A stretch of 64,000 nt of DNA from Rhodospirillales bacterium (GTDB lineage Bacteria; Pseudomonadota; Alphaproteobacteria; Rhodospirillales; Casp-alpha2): positions 61,930-125,929 of the forward strand of contig JAJFII010000016.1 in assembly GCA_021775095.1 (NCBI GenBank), in the 5' to 3' direction. A model generated the notes under the pieces. The model worked only from the letters and a program-made list of their open reading frames with translations. It was not told where the DNA came from and did no database searches. The stretch's first letter is position 1, and every line of letters begins with the position of its first letter. Shown in pieces: positions 51,298 to 61,242 of this stretch. The position numbers and the translations under genes are program-made.

Positions 51298-53205
51298 TCA
51301 GATTATCGGACAGGTAGCCGTATCCAGTTCAAGAATGAGGTGTTGACGGTCGCTGGCTGCCGGAGGTGTAAGGCTGCGCGAACGAACAAACCGAAAGTCC
51401 GTGTTGCCAATTATTTTTAAACACTTGATTTTCAGCAACGGCCGCCAAAGGCCGTACCCTGCGGCAGCCGCCGTCGCTGGGTGACCCTGGCGCGGTTCGG
51501 GCAAACTCAAAATATGAGTAATCTTTTGTTCTCTTAACTCTCGGTAAAATCGTTCAGGATCGGTCTGTGTTGATAACAGATCAATTTCAATTTGAGCAAA
51601 ATTATGGCCAAAATAGGTTTGAGTATTGAGCAAATAGAGCAGTTGCCGATCGGCAACCAGAACACGATCTGTTGGTTTTAAGTTCCTATTAATCCATTCG
51701 ACGGCGGCGTAACCCGAAACGTTGCGGGACAAAAAAGCGTCACGGGACTCTCCAGGGATGACATATCGAAGATAATTCAGGGAACTCGCTCCGTTCGCAG
51801 CGACCTGCAATCCAATGGTTAAAAACCCAGCGACCAGAACGGGAACCCTTACGCGACGGTCGTCGTCGATTTTGCGAATGACGACCCCACAGAGCAATAA
51901 AAGAACGGGATACACTGGCAGCAGGTGACGAACACGCTGCGAACTGCCGGTTAAATACCACACGGAATAAAACACCAAAAGGACGATAGCTGGACCCAAC
52001 CACGGGCTTGCCGGGATCTTTGCTCGCATTTTCCAGACGCCATAGGCAATCATCGGAAACAACATTAACAAAAGCGGACCAAGGCCGACACGCTCTGAAT
52101 CAAACTTTGGCGAAGTGGCAAAGGTGGAAATAAAAGGATAAAGGACCATCCACAGGGGTGTATTGGGTAAATGGGTTTCGGCGGCAAAATGCCGGATTTT
52201 AAAAAAAACATGATGCTCGGCGTTCCAAAAGCCGTAAGTGTCCGGGCCGATGAGATCAAACAGTACCGGAAAAAGCGGATCTCCCGTATGTAACCAGTTC
52301 CAAAAATACCACTGGAACCCAAGCGCCACAGAGGTGACACCAAAAACCACCATTTGTTTGGGCCACTGGCGCAGCAGGAGTAAATAAAATCCGCAGGCGG
52401 CAGCGAACATAAGACCGGTATATTTTGCCCCGACAAACATTCCAGCAGCCAGACCAGCGATTACGACGTAACGGGCCAGACCGGTTTCTTTGGCGCGCAT
52501 TAATGCGGCGATGGTCAAAAGAACGAACCCGGCGATGCGAACCTCAACCTGACCGGATCCGCCGCCATACAGCACGGCTGGTGTGGTCATCCAAATTAAG
52601 GTGAGAGCAAGAGACCAGGTCCGCCCCAGGTGGCGTTGGCACAGGACAAACAGAAAATAAGCGACCCCCCAACTTGAGATCATTGTCCATAAGGTCAGCG
52701 CTTTTTCACCACCCAATCCCATTACGGGGACGTAGGTCATCTGGATTAATAGGGGAACAGCGCCATCGATGGCCCTGGCAACGAAAGTGATTTTTTGATC
52801 CCGTAAAAATTCCTTTGGCAAATTAAAATGATAGGCCAAAGAATCGCCATCTGCCGGCGGGGCGATGCCTTCAAAACAATCAAGAACCGCAACCAGGGCA
52901 AGGAGAGAAATCAGAAGGCGTTCAATAAGGGACAGATGAATTGCGTCGATTGAAATAGGGCGACCGAGGAAATAAAGGCCACAAATACCTAATCCGAGGG
53001 TACCAACGAGGGGGCCGGTGGTAAAAGCACCTAAAATGCCAACAAAAAAGACCAGCCAACCCAACAGACCCATGCCCAAAATAAAACTCCAGGCCAGTCG
53101 CTCGGACCACAACAGGAATTTTGAGACCCCTGCAAGGCGCAGGGAAAACGCTCCGAAGCCGATGCAGGCAGCGGTTTGCAAAAGTAAAATGAGCAATGCC
53201 GTCAC
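51298..53205 (-). CDS. Multipass membrane protein, likely GT-C-type glycosyltransferase
   Basis: 635 residues with about 12 membrane segments, starting LLILLLQTAACIGFGAFSL. A conserved-looking acidic loop FEGIAPPADGDSLAYHFNLPKEFL follows the third helix, where GT-C enzymes have catalytic Asp/Glu. A soluble C-terminal domain follows. It overlaps the GT2 gene by four bases. A role in transferring a lipid-linked sugar is inferred from form and from DPM-like neighbours. Confidence 0.65.
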   Translation of the reverse strand: MTALLILLLQTAACIGFGAFSLRLAGVSKFLLWSERLAWSFILGMGLLGWLVFFVGILGAFTTGPLVGTLGLGICGLYFLGRPISIDAIHLSLIERLLISLLALVAVLDCFEGIAPPADGDSLAYHFNLPKEFLRDQKITFVARAIDGAVPLLIQMTYVPVMGLGGEKALTLWTMISSWGVAYFLFVLCQRHLGRTWSLALTLIWMTTPAVLYGGGSGQVEVRIAGFVLLTIAALMRAKETGLARYVVIAGLAAGMFVGAKYTGLMFAAACGFYLLLLRQWPKQMVVFGVTSVALGFQWYFWNWLHTGDPLFPVLFDLIGPDTYGFWNAEHHVFFKIRHFAAETHLPNTPLWMVLYPFISTFATSPKFDSERVGLGPLLLMLFPMIAYGVWKMRAKIPASPWLGPAIVLLVFYSVWYLTGSSQRVRHLLPVYPVLLLLCGVVIRKIDDDRRVRVPVLVAGFLTIGLQVAANGASSLNYLRYVIPGESRDAFLSRNVSGYAAVEWINRNLKPTDRVLVADRQLLYLLNTQTYFGHNFAQIEIDLLSTQTDPERFYRELREQKITHILSLPEPRQGHPATAAAAGYGLWRPLLKIKCLKIIGNTDFRFVRSRSLTPPAASDRQHLILELDTATCPII

Positions 53206-54206
53206 AGACCCAGGACCAATTCATAAAAGGCGATAATCAGATGATTAAAACGATAAATATAGGCGCCGAAGGCACCGACAACCCATATCCCAAAGGACAG
53301 CACCAGCCAATCGGCTATGGGTCGGGAAATGTCACTTCTTGATTTAAACCTCAAAGGTGCACCCATCAACCGGCCAACCAATAGGACAAGGACCCAGATC
53401 CCCATGGCAAACCGACTGACTTTTCGGTAGGCAGTAAGGGCCTCGTAATGAACGGCCAGGATACGAAACAGGTAACTTGCGAAGGACAGGTGATGCCGTT
53501 CGGCGACACGAAGGGTACAATCCAGGCGTCTTTTGGTATGGCTGGTAATTCCCGCCGGGTTAACCGCGTAACGCATTAGGGCTGAGTCAAACAGGTCAAA
53601 CCGGGCACCGTCACGGGATAGGACCTTCAACCAAAGGTCAAAATCCTGCGCCGTGGCCAAGGTTTCATCAAAACTTCCGACAGCCAAAACGGCTTCTCTT
53701 TTGACGACAACCGTTGAAGTGGCGATAAATCCATAACGATAGAGGGCGTCCAGTGGGTTCGTGGCACCTTTATAACGGGTTGTGCAATCGATTCTTCGTT
53801 CTGCGCCGTTAGGCGCGACCTGAATATAATTGTGGGCGATAAGAACATAAGGCTTGGCCTTTAAAGCCTCGAAGGAACGCTCGAGTTTGTCCGGTAACCA
53901 GGTGTCGTCGGCATCGAGAAAAGCAAGCCAATGGCCGGATGCTTTTTCGATGGCGCGATTTCGGGCCGCCCCGGCACCTTGGTTTTTCTGAATCAATAGG
54001 TGAATAGTGAGGTCTGAAAACCGCCGCTTCAGGTGTTCGACAAGGTCGGCCGTACCGTCCGTCGAACCGTCGTCGCAAATGATGATCTCCCGTGGATGCA
54101 AAGTCTGCGCTGCAACACTTTTTAGGGCTCGTTCAATGGTTGGCACCGATTGATAGGTCGGCATAATAACACTGACGTCGGCATACCCTTCTCTCTCATC
54201 AGCCAT
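53202..54206 (-). CDS. GT2 glycosyltransferase with C-terminal membrane segments
   Basis: 334 residues. VIMPTYQSVPTIERALKSVA, IICDDGSTDGTADLVEHLK and WLAFLDADDTWLPDKLE form the GT-A core. Two hydrophobic stretches follow near 260-330 (FAMGIWVLVLLVGRLMG and LVLSFGIWVVGAFGAYIY). It overlaps both neighbours (4 and 8 bases). Donor and acceptor unknown. Confidence 0.85.
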   Translation of the reverse strand: MADEREGYADVSVIMPTYQSVPTIERALKSVAAQTLHPREIIICDDGSTDGTADLVEHLKRRFSDLTIHLLIQKNQGAGAARNRAIEKASGHWLAFLDADDTWLPDKLERSFEALKAKPYVLIAHNYIQVAPNGAERRIDCTTRYKGATNPLDALYRYGFIATSTVVVKREAVLAVGSFDETLATAQDFDLWLKVLSRDGARFDLFDSALMRYAVNPAGITSHTKRRLDCTLRVAERHHLSFASYLFRILAVHYEALTAYRKVSRFAMGIWVLVLLVGRLMGAPLRFKSRSDISRPIADWLVLSFGIWVVGAFGAYIYRFNHLIIAFYELVLGL

Positions 54207-55842
54207 GATTGATCACGTCCACCTTAATTTCTCCCGAAAAAGGTAAATGAGCATCGGTTGAGAACGCAATCTGGTAGGCCGGTGTACCACAGCCGTAGGT
54301 CCGCCACCGGGTCACGGGTTGAATTGTCACCTCTGCACCTGGACATTGAACAGTGAACTGACGGCTGCCGGTCCCCTTTAACAAAACGCCCTCCTTTTGA
54401 ACTTCCGGTAGCAAGGGCGTATGCAGCCGTCGGGTGATGATATGTGAGCCGGGGCCGGTGACGGTGTCGCGTAGACAGAGGGTCCCGGAGTCAAACTGCC
54501 AGGTTCGGTTACAGCGGTAACGGGCGGCGTTGGAATGGCACAGGGTAAGGGAAGTTTCGGCGCAGGTGACTTTAGGAACCGGGCCTCCGGCAAGGGATCG
54601 AAACCGGCCATTATAGTAGGGTTTGTTCGGCGGATAGGGGTCTTGATCGTCAATGGTAATACCATTGTGAAATTTGGCGGATCGATACAAGGCCGCATCA
54701 CCGGTCTCGCCATAGGCACCTCGTCCCAAATCAATAAACAGCGGTTGACCGGAATAATGCAGTTCAAATCCGCCCAGGTCCTGATGTCCATGTCCCGGCA
54801 TTTGTGACCAACCATCGGCTGCCGCGTGCCACAGTCCAGCCCAATCGCCGCAGTCAAATCGCGTCCAGCCGTCCAGGGTCTTTTGCAGCTGTACACTGGT
54901 CGCGGGTTTTGGCAATTGTTGCAGGACGGCATCGGGCGGGCAATCGGGGGAAATGTCACCGATCAGTGGGAGCCCGCCGGGCAACGAAAAAAACGATTGA
55001 TGGGCCAACGCGGCCTTTGCGATCCCAGCCAATTGTGTCGTTTCCGGTCGGTTATAAGCCTGTGCCGCCAGCTGGACCTGCCGGTAATTTTTTGCCAACA
55101 GCAAGTGGTAATGGGACGATCCTTCGCGGAGCAGGCCCGACGGGGTGAAAATCCGTTCGGCCTCGGCAATTAAGATCGTCGCGCCCAGATCTGCCGCGGT
55201 TTCCATGCCCAACCACAAACCAAGGAGATACAAGCCCCGGCCATTGTTGGCCAGGTGATTGGAGGTATGGTGGTCGCCAAAATATTCGAGTTTGCTGGCG
55301 ATGTCCGCCGCGTGGTCACTCAGACAGTCCCTAAGGGAATTTTGGTCTCCAGCCCAACCAAACCGGCGGGCAAATGTTAAAACATTTATCGCCCGTTCAC
55401 TAGCCGTGTAGGGATGCCAAACCCAGGAATTATCGGGGGTTTTATAATTTTTAAACCACGTCGACCAAATGGCATCAACCCAATGGGGATCCATACGGGC
55501 GGTATTTGCATTCAACCAGGCGAAACGATGCAAAGACAGGTGGCTCTCGATATCGTCAAACGCGCGGTTAAACAGGTCCTGTATTTTGCCCGGTTCCAAC
55601 TCAACGCTCACACCGGCAAGTTCCATGCGCAGAGGCGTGCCGGGGTTTCCCAGAGGGCGGGATTTGAGGTCGATTGACCCGGTTTCTCGCACATAGGGAA
55701 GTTGACCCAGAAGATAGGGCGGGCGGTGGGGTTGAAAGCTTGGTTCGCCGGGCCAACGACCGAAAAGCCGGCCGAAGAGCCAGTGCCGCAGGACGGGGTC
55801 CCCGGAAAGCTGTCGAATTTTACGGAAAAGAGGTGCGATCAT
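54199..55842 (-). CDS. Heparinase II/III family protein
   Basis: 547 residues. N-terminal alpha-toroid with VWHPYTASERAINVLTFARRFGW and DHHTSNHLANNGRGLYLLGLW, then the C-terminal beta domain around GHGHQDLGGFELHYSGQPLFIDLGRGAYGE, where the family His/Tyr region is found. Related proteins act on uronate-rich polymers. In other alphaproteobacteria, as I recall, such a gene lies beside purH; here the two are separated by the whole glycan locus. Confidence 0.85.
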   Translation of the reverse strand: MIAPLFRKIRQLSGDPVLRHWLFGRLFGRWPGEPSFQPHRPPYLLGQLPYVRETGSIDLKSRPLGNPGTPLRMELAGVSVELEPGKIQDLFNRAFDDIESHLSLHRFAWLNANTARMDPHWVDAIWSTWFKNYKTPDNSWVWHPYTASERAINVLTFARRFGWAGDQNSLRDCLSDHAADIASKLEYFGDHHTSNHLANNGRGLYLLGLWLGMETAADLGATILIAEAERIFTPSGLLREGSSHYHLLLAKNYRQVQLAAQAYNRPETTQLAGIAKAALAHQSFFSLPGGLPLIGDISPDCPPDAVLQQLPKPATSVQLQKTLDGWTRFDCGDWAGLWHAAADGWSQMPGHGHQDLGGFELHYSGQPLFIDLGRGAYGETGDAALYRSAKFHNGITIDDQDPYPPNKPYYNGRFRSLAGGPVPKVTCAETSLTLCHSNAARYRCNRTWQFDSGTLCLRDTVTGPGSHIITRRLHTPLLPEVQKEGVLLKGTGSRQFTVQCPGAEVTIQPVTRWRTYGCGTPAYQIAFSTDAHLPFSGEIKVDVINHG

Positions 55843-55943
55843 GGGTGAGGCTACGAACCATGCAAATAAATTCGCCTATAGTATCGGCGTCGGGAAATGT
55901 ATATAGGATAGCTATATTTTGTCTAACGTTAGCACTGCTTACC

Positions 55944-56849
55944 ATGCCCGATCCCGTACGCAAACAGGATGTTCAAAAATTCTGGAAGGCCCTTTACACA
56001 TCCCTCTACGACGATGTCGACGGCACTTTGACCCGAGACCAGTTGATGGCCGGTATTGATGACCTGGAAGATATGTTCAGATTTCGTGGGCATATGTCGA
56101 CGGTTGAGATTTCCCTTGGAAATCTAAAGGGGTTGCGGGTTCTGGAAGTCGGCCCGGGTGCCGGTGGGCACTCGGCGTTGCTGGCAAAATACGGGGCGAT
56201 TATGGCCAGTGTCGATTTAACCTTTGACCGGGCCCGCGCAACAAATGCCAAATTTCGCATGATGGGTGACGATGCCAAAGGCTGTCAGGCGGTCCAATCG
56301 GACGGTGAAAACCTGCCGTTTGCCGATGGCACGTTTGATCTGGTCTATTCCAACGGTGTTTTGCACCACTCACCGGATACGGAACAGGCCATCGGTGAAG
56401 TGTACCGGGTCCTTAAGCCCGGTGGACAAGCCGTTATCATGCTCTATTGCAAGTCCTCGTGGCACTATTGGATAAATATGGTTTTTTGCGTCGGGTTGCT
56501 GCAAGGCAAACTGTTGACAGGAAACAATTGGTTGGGCCGGGCGACGGAATGGGGCGGCAAAAAACCGCAGTCCGTGGAGAATCCGATCACCCGCTGTTAT
56601 TCGGCCAGACAAATGCAAACCCTGTTTTGCCGCTTTGTCGGCATCTCCCTGCGCAAGGCGGATTTTTATTTTTACCTCATTCCGAAACTCGGCCGTTTAT
56701 ACCGGAGCTGGCAGATCAAACGCTACGGAACCCATCCCGGTGGCCTGTTGGTTTATGGAGAACCCTGGCCGATCCAATCGCCTTTGGAGCTTTGGCTTGG
56801 CAAATGGATCGGTTTTTCCTGGTTCCTGTCGGCCCGCAAACCCGACTGA
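55944..56849 (+). CDS. Class I SAM-dependent methyltransferase
   Basis: 301 residues from ATG 55944, chosen because the family core starts soon after; the frame is open from 55674. Motif I is RVLEVGPGAGGHSALLA, then DLTFDRARATNA, and GTFDLVYSNGVLHHSPDTEQAIGEVYRVLKPGG, a UbiE-like post-motif. The C-terminal part (LWLGKWIGFSWFLSARKP) is unusual. It is the only plus-strand gene in the polysaccharide area, and ends three bases from the convergent dehydrogenase. Confidence 0.8.
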   Translation: MPDPVRKQDVQKFWKALYTSLYDDVDGTLTRDQLMAGIDDLEDMFRFRGHMSTVEISLGNLKGLRVLEVGPGAGGHSALLAKYGAIMASVDLTFDRARATNAKFRMMGDDAKGCQAVQSDGENLPFADGTFDLVYSNGVLHHSPDTEQAIGEVYRVLKPGGQAVIMLYCKSSWHYWINMVFCVGLLQGKLLTGNNWLGRATEWGGKKPQSVENPITRCYSARQMQTLFCRFVGISLRKADFYFYLIPKLGRLYRSWQIKRYGTHPGGLLVYGEPWPIQSPLELWLGKWIGFSWFLSARKPD

Positions 56850-56852
56850 CGC

Positions 56853-57797
56853 TTAAGCGCCTGCGGCAACGATCAAGGGGTCGCCAAAGTCGCTCAACCC
56901 ACGAATGGCGGCACGCCCCATACTGAGAACCGCTTCCTCCGTGCTGCCGCCGATATGAGGTGTAACCATTACATTGGGCAGTTCCATAAGGCCCCGGTCC
57001 CCGGGCGGTTCGTCGGCAAACACATCAAGCCCGGCGCCGGCAAGACGATTTTCTAATAACATTCGCTTGAGGGCCTGCTCATCGATCAGGCCGCCACGTG
57101 CGGCGTTGATGATCACCGCATCGGGCCGCACGGTCGTCAACCGTTCGGCCGACAGAATTTGCCGGGTCGAGGCATTGAGCGGTAAATGCAGGGTGATGAT
57201 CTCGGCGCGCCGGAGCAGTTCATCCAATTCTATTTGCAAGGCTCCGGTTTCGTTGGCGTAATCGTCCATGGCCACCAGATCATGGACCAGCAGCTGGCAT
57301 CCGTAAGGTTTTAAATAGTGTCCGACGAGTTTACCCACATGCCCGCACCCAACGATACCAACAGTTCTGTTGCGCAATTCCCGGCCCTTGATTTGCTGCC
57401 ATTTTCCGGCGCGGACGTCGTTTTGGGCCTCTGGGACACGGTGCAGCAGGGCGATCATCATCATGACCGTCAGTTCAGCAACGGCATGACGGTTAACACC
57501 CGCCGTCCAGCCCAGTTTAACACCGTGGTCCTGCATGGCCGGCAAATCGATCATATCAACGCCAACGCCATATTTGGAGACGACGCGCAGCTGCGGCAGG
57601 GCGGAAAAAACCCCTGAATCCAGTGTTTCAAGGGCCGTTATGGCGCGGTCGGCGCCTTGTAAAAAAGTAATAAGTTGCGTTCCTGATAAGGACGTCCCCG
57701 CGTCATTAAATTTTGTATGGGGATACACAGCCAGAAGTTCCTGGCGGAGGGTGGTATGGCGGGAAAAGGATCGGGAGGTTACAGCGATTTGGGGCAT
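56853..57797 (-). CDS. D-2-hydroxyacid dehydrogenase (PGDH-like)
   Basis: 314 residues. The NAD motif is VGIVGCGHVGKLVG; catalytic Arg in IINAARGGLIDE, Glu in LDVFADEPPGD, and His in VTPHIGGSTEEAV. It resembles SerA without the ACT domain. It follows rfbH by 20 bases on the same strand, so it may take part in making an acyl or lactyl-type group of the glycan, but this is only inference from place. Confidence 0.85.
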   Translation of the reverse strand: MPQIAVTSRSFSRHTTLRQELLAVYPHTKFNDAGTSLSGTQLITFLQGADRAITALETLDSGVFSALPQLRVVSKYGVGVDMIDLPAMQDHGVKLGWTAGVNRHAVAELTVMMMIALLHRVPEAQNDVRAGKWQQIKGRELRNRTVGIVGCGHVGKLVGHYLKPYGCQLLVHDLVAMDDYANETGALQIELDELLRRAEIITLHLPLNASTRQILSAERLTTVRPDAVIINAARGGLIDEQALKRMLLENRLAGAGLDVFADEPPGDRGLMELPNVMVTPHIGGSTEEAVLSMGRAAIRGLSDFGDPLIVAAGA

Positions 57798-57817
57798 TTG
57801 AAATTAACGGATAATTG

Positions 57818-59170
57818 TCAATCGGAAATTAGGGCCATTCGTTTAAGCAGGCCCTTCCCCGGAGACAAAGCCTCATGGAATATGGAAATCATGTAGGTCA
57901 TCATATCACTGTTTATACCAGGATACACGCCGACCCAAAATACGTTTGTCATGACAAAGTCGCTGTTTGGTAAGTCACCGATTTTACGATAATGAACATC
58001 TTTGTAGGCGGGTTGGCGGATCAAATTGCCGGCAAATAACATCCGCGTCGCGATCAGTTTGTTTTCCAAATACTGTACCAACTGATTTTTGCTGAACGGC
58101 GCACCGTCGCGGACGGCAATAGGAAAACCAAACCAACTGGGCTGTGAGTTTTCTGTTGCCTTGGGAAGGATTAAAAATTCTTGTAAATCCGCCAACCCCT
58201 CGGACAGGGCGTCAAAATTATGTTGTCTTGCGGCGTGAAACTGATCGAGTTTATCCAATTGTGTCAAACCGATTGCCGCCTGCATATCGGTCAGCTTTAG
58301 GTTATATCCGATGTGAGAATAGGTATATTTGTGATCAAATCCCGCCGGCAAAGTGCCAAATTGTTGCTCAAACCGCAATCCGCAGGTGTTATCCTGTCCA
58401 GGGTCACACCAACAGTCCCGTCCCCAATCACGGATCGACAATGCAGCCCGTTTCATTTTGCCGTTACTGGTGAGCACACATCCCCCTTCCCCCATGGTGA
58501 TGTGATGGGCCGGATAAAAGCTTACGGTCGCAAAATCTCCAAATGAGCCGACGGGTTGATCCATGTAACCGGCCCCGACGGCGTCACAGCAGTCCTCAAC
58601 CAGAAACAGATCATGTTTTTTTGCAAACTGGCTCACCGCTTCGAGGTTAAACGGATTGCCAAGGGTATGGGCGATAACAATCGCCCTTGTTTTCGGGCTC
58701 AGTGCCTCTTGTAAATATTTGGCATCAATATTGTAAGTGGGTATTTCCACATCAACAAAGACCGGAACCAGGCCATTTTGGATAATCGGATTTACGGTTG
58801 TCGGGAACCCCGCCGCGACGGTGATCACTTCGTCACCGGGGAGCAAACGTTTGTCGTCCAAAAGCGGCGATAACAATGAAGAGACCGCAACCAAATTTGC
58901 AGAAGAGCCCGAATTCACCAGCATCGCCCACCTGTGGTCAAAAAGCCTTTTAAATTTTTGCTCAAACTTTTCACTATAAGGGCCCGCGGTCAGCCAAAAG
59001 TCCAGAGAACAATCGACCAGTGAACTTACATCTCTGCCATCAAAAATCCGTCCGGACACCGGTACTCGCGATTCTCCAGCAATAAAAGATTGTTCCGGAA
59101 ATTCTTCGCGCGCAAATTGTTCGACGAGATTTAAAATTTCCTGGCGCAGATGATCACTTTTTGTCGTCAA
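57818..59170 (-). CDS. rfbH: CDP-4-keto-6-deoxyglucose 3-dehydrase (RfbH/DdhC/E1-like)
   Basis: 450 residues. An aspartate-aminotransferase-like protein with [32 protein letters not shown], and [18 protein letters not shown]. In this last motif His replaces the PLP Lys, the hallmark of E1/RfbH. Four Cys (e.g. [12 protein letters not shown]) would carry the iron-sulfur centre. With an E3 reductase it removes the 3-hydroxyl from CDP-4-keto-6-deoxyglucose. No E3 gene is in the window. Confidence 0.93.
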   Translation of the reverse strand: MTTKSDHLRQEILNLVEQFAREEFPEQSFIAGESRVPVSGRIFDGRDVSSLVDCSLDFWLTAGPYSEKFEQKFKRLFDHRWAMLVNSGSSANLVAVSSLLSPLLDDKRLLPGDEVITVAAGFPTTVNPIIQNGLVPVFVDVEIPTYNIDAKYLQEALSPKTRAIVIAHTLGNPFNLEAVSQFAKKHDLFLVEDCCDAVGAGYMDQPVGSFGDFATVSFYPAHHITMGEGGCVLTSNGKMKRAALSIRDWGRDCWCDPGQDNTCGLRFEQQFGTLPAGFDHKYTYSHIGYNLKLTDMQAAIGLTQLDKLDQFHAARQHNFDALSEGLADLQEFLILPKATENSQPSWFGFPIAVRDGAPFSKNQLVQYLENKLIATRMLFAGNLIRQPAYKDVHYRKIGDLPNSDFVMTNVFWVGVYPGINSDMMTYMISIFHEALSPGKGLLKRMALISD

Positions 59171-59244
59171 TAGGTCTCTCCAGTAAACGATACAACAGTT
59201 CCCGCCAGCTACCCATTGCCAAAGGGTTTCACAGTCACTGAAAT

Positions 59245-60192
59245 TTATGGGACATCATTTAATGATGATTCGACGATACTGACAGGTCTCTTTTTGACCT
59301 GTTGATAGATTCGTCCCAAATACTCGCCAATAATTCCCAAGAACAGGGCATTTAATGTGATGGAAAACAAGATTAAAATGGTTGTCGTGGCAAAACCGGC
59401 GGGCCAGTCCTGGCCATATAATAAATTGCTTACAAAATAGATGGTAATGCCAATGAACGTAATGACCGCCATAACCAGTGCAGTAAGGCTGGCGATGCGT
59501 AAGGGTACAACGGAATGGTATAAAATCCCGTCCAGGGCCAAAGAAAGAAGCTGTGAAAAGGAAAATTTGCTTTTCCCCCTTTCTCTTTTTCCACGGTCGT
59601 AAGGAATGCCTGTTTGACTAAATCCGATCGCCGCGATCATCCCGCGGATATAGGGTTGAAAGTCGTCGGTTTGTTTCAGCTCATCGACGACTCGTTTGGA
59701 AACCAACCTAAAGTCACCGGCGTGATGGGGTAATTGATCCTCGGCTAATCTATCGATTAATCGGTAAAACACCGACCGCAGATAATTGATAATTCGGCCT
59801 TCCTGACGGCTGCGGCGTATGCCATAAACTACATCGTAACCCTTTTCGAAGAACGCCAAAAACTCGGATATCATTTCCGGCGGGTCCTGGAGGTCACAGT
59901 CCAGTTGAATGATCGCATCGCCCTTGGCTTTGGCATATCCGGTCAGAATGGATCTCTGATAACCAAAATTTTTGGAAAACCGAAAGACCCGCAATCTTGC
60001 GTCCGTTTTGCAGATTTTTTTAAGGGTTTCAAAGGATCCGTCGGTACTATGATTGTCTGTGATAACAAATTCAAAATCGTAAAAATCTTTAAGTTCAGAG
60101 ACGACGGACTTGACCCGATCATAGAGTGGACGAATATTTTCGGCCTCATTAAAAACCGGGACGATAATCGAAATGAGCTGTTTTTTGGACAA
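59245..60192 (-). CDS. GT2 polyprenyl-phosphate glycosyltransferase (DPM-like)
   Basis: 315 residues. [20 protein letters not shown], DxD in [29 protein letters not shown], two C-terminal helices ([18 protein letters not shown] and [28 protein letters not shown]) and VKKRPVSIV. Same class as 5860-6852. It lies inside the dideoxyhexose genes, so it probably handles that sugar. Confidence 0.85.
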   Translation of the reverse strand: MSKKQLISIIVPVFNEAENIRPLYDRVKSVVSELKDFYDFEFVITDNHSTDGSFETLKKICKTDARLRVFRFSKNFGYQRSILTGYAKAKGDAIIQLDCDLQDPPEMISEFLAFFEKGYDVVYGIRRSRQEGRIINYLRSVFYRLIDRLAEDQLPHHAGDFRLVSKRVVDELKQTDDFQPYIRGMIAAIGFSQTGIPYDRGKRERGKSKFSFSQLLSLALDGILYHSVVPLRIASLTALVMAVITFIGITIYFVSNLLYGQDWPAGFATTTILILFSITLNALFLGIIGEYLGRIYQQVKKRPVSIVESSLNDVP

Positions 60193-60300
60193 TCGTTATA
60201 CCCTTTGATGGTTAGTAATACGATGCAGAGGTGCCAATGTCAGATAACACCAAACCATACTGTTTCTTGCCCCTATCACAATCATTTCGAAGGGGAAAAT

Positions 60301-61242
60301 TTATTGCTTTTTGGCGTTAACAATTTTGTTTATGCCTTCGCTAAGTTTAACTTTCGGGTGCCAATTTGTCATTTGGCAAAAAAGATCGTTATCGCCCACT
60401 GCCCATTCCGCCTCATCCGATCTGTCCGGAATCGCGCCAAACCTTAACAAATCTTCCGGAGCATCAAGCTGATCGGCGATAGTCTCGCACATTTCTCGTA
60501 CGGTAATTGGCCAACCTGTGCAAATGTTGTAGGCGGAATGTTTCGTCATATTCGGTGTCAAAATGGCTGCTTTGAAAGCTTCCAGGATATCTGAGAGGAA
60601 TAGAAAATCGCGAATTTGAGTGCCCGACGACAAAGCAATGGGCTCGTTGTTTGTCAGGGCCTTCTGCAGCGTTGGGATTAACCGATGGGAGGGTTCGCCC
60701 GGGCCATATACCTGAAATAGTCTCAGGGTTATGAACGGAATACTCAGAGCATACGCGGAAGCTACGCCCATCAGGAAAGAGGCGGCCTTTGCACTGCCGT
60801 ACAAAGAGCGGGTTAACAGGGCCGTCTGTTCGTTTATGGGTTTTTGTTCGGTGGTTTGCTGGTATTCGAACCAACTGCCCGTTTGAATAAAAAGCCGCGG
60901 TGGGTTTTCGGAAACGGCTGACAGGGTGTCCAGTAAAAATTCGATATTTCCCTCAACGAGGTTTTTTGCCGTGCGTTCTCCTGGCCTGACACCACCTGCG
61001 GCCAAATTTATGATGACATCAAACGACGTCTTGGCCAGAGTTTCCGTTAAATCATTAAGGTCTCCTGTTGGAGTTTCAAGCAACTTGAGACCTTCTATCA
61101 AAGCGACGTGGGATTTTTGCTGACGTGAGGATATCAGCAGACAGGTAACAGAAAAACCTTCCCGAATAAAAAACGCCATCAGGGCCTTGCCAATAAAACC
61201 AGTTGCCCCGATTATTAAAAGGTTAGGTAGTGGGCTGTTCAT
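60301..61242 (-). CDS. CDP-abequose/paratose synthase-like SDR
   Basis: 313 residues from ATG 61242, which overlaps the rfbG stop by four bases (ATGA). It has LIIGATGFIGKALMAFFIREG, IQTGSWFEYQ with catalytic Ser region and YGSAKAASF for Tyr/Lys. It sits between rfbG and rfbH, where RfbJ or RfbS would reduce the CDP-4-keto-3,6-dideoxy sugar. The product isomer cannot be told. Confidence 0.75.
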   Translation of the reverse strand: MNSPLPNLLIIGATGFIGKALMAFFIREGFSVTCLLISSRQQKSHVALIEGLKLLETPTGDLNDLTETLAKTSFDVIINLAAGGVRPGERTAKNLVEGNIEFLLDTLSAVSENPPRLFIQTGSWFEYQQTTEQKPINEQTALLTRSLYGSAKAASFLMGVASAYALSIPFITLRLFQVYGPGEPSHRLIPTLQKALTNNEPIALSSGTQIRDFLFLSDILEAFKAAILTPNMTKHSAYNICTGWPITVREMCETIADQLDAPEDLLRFGAIPDRSDEAEWAVGDNDLFCQMTNWHPKVKLSEGINKIVNAKKQ

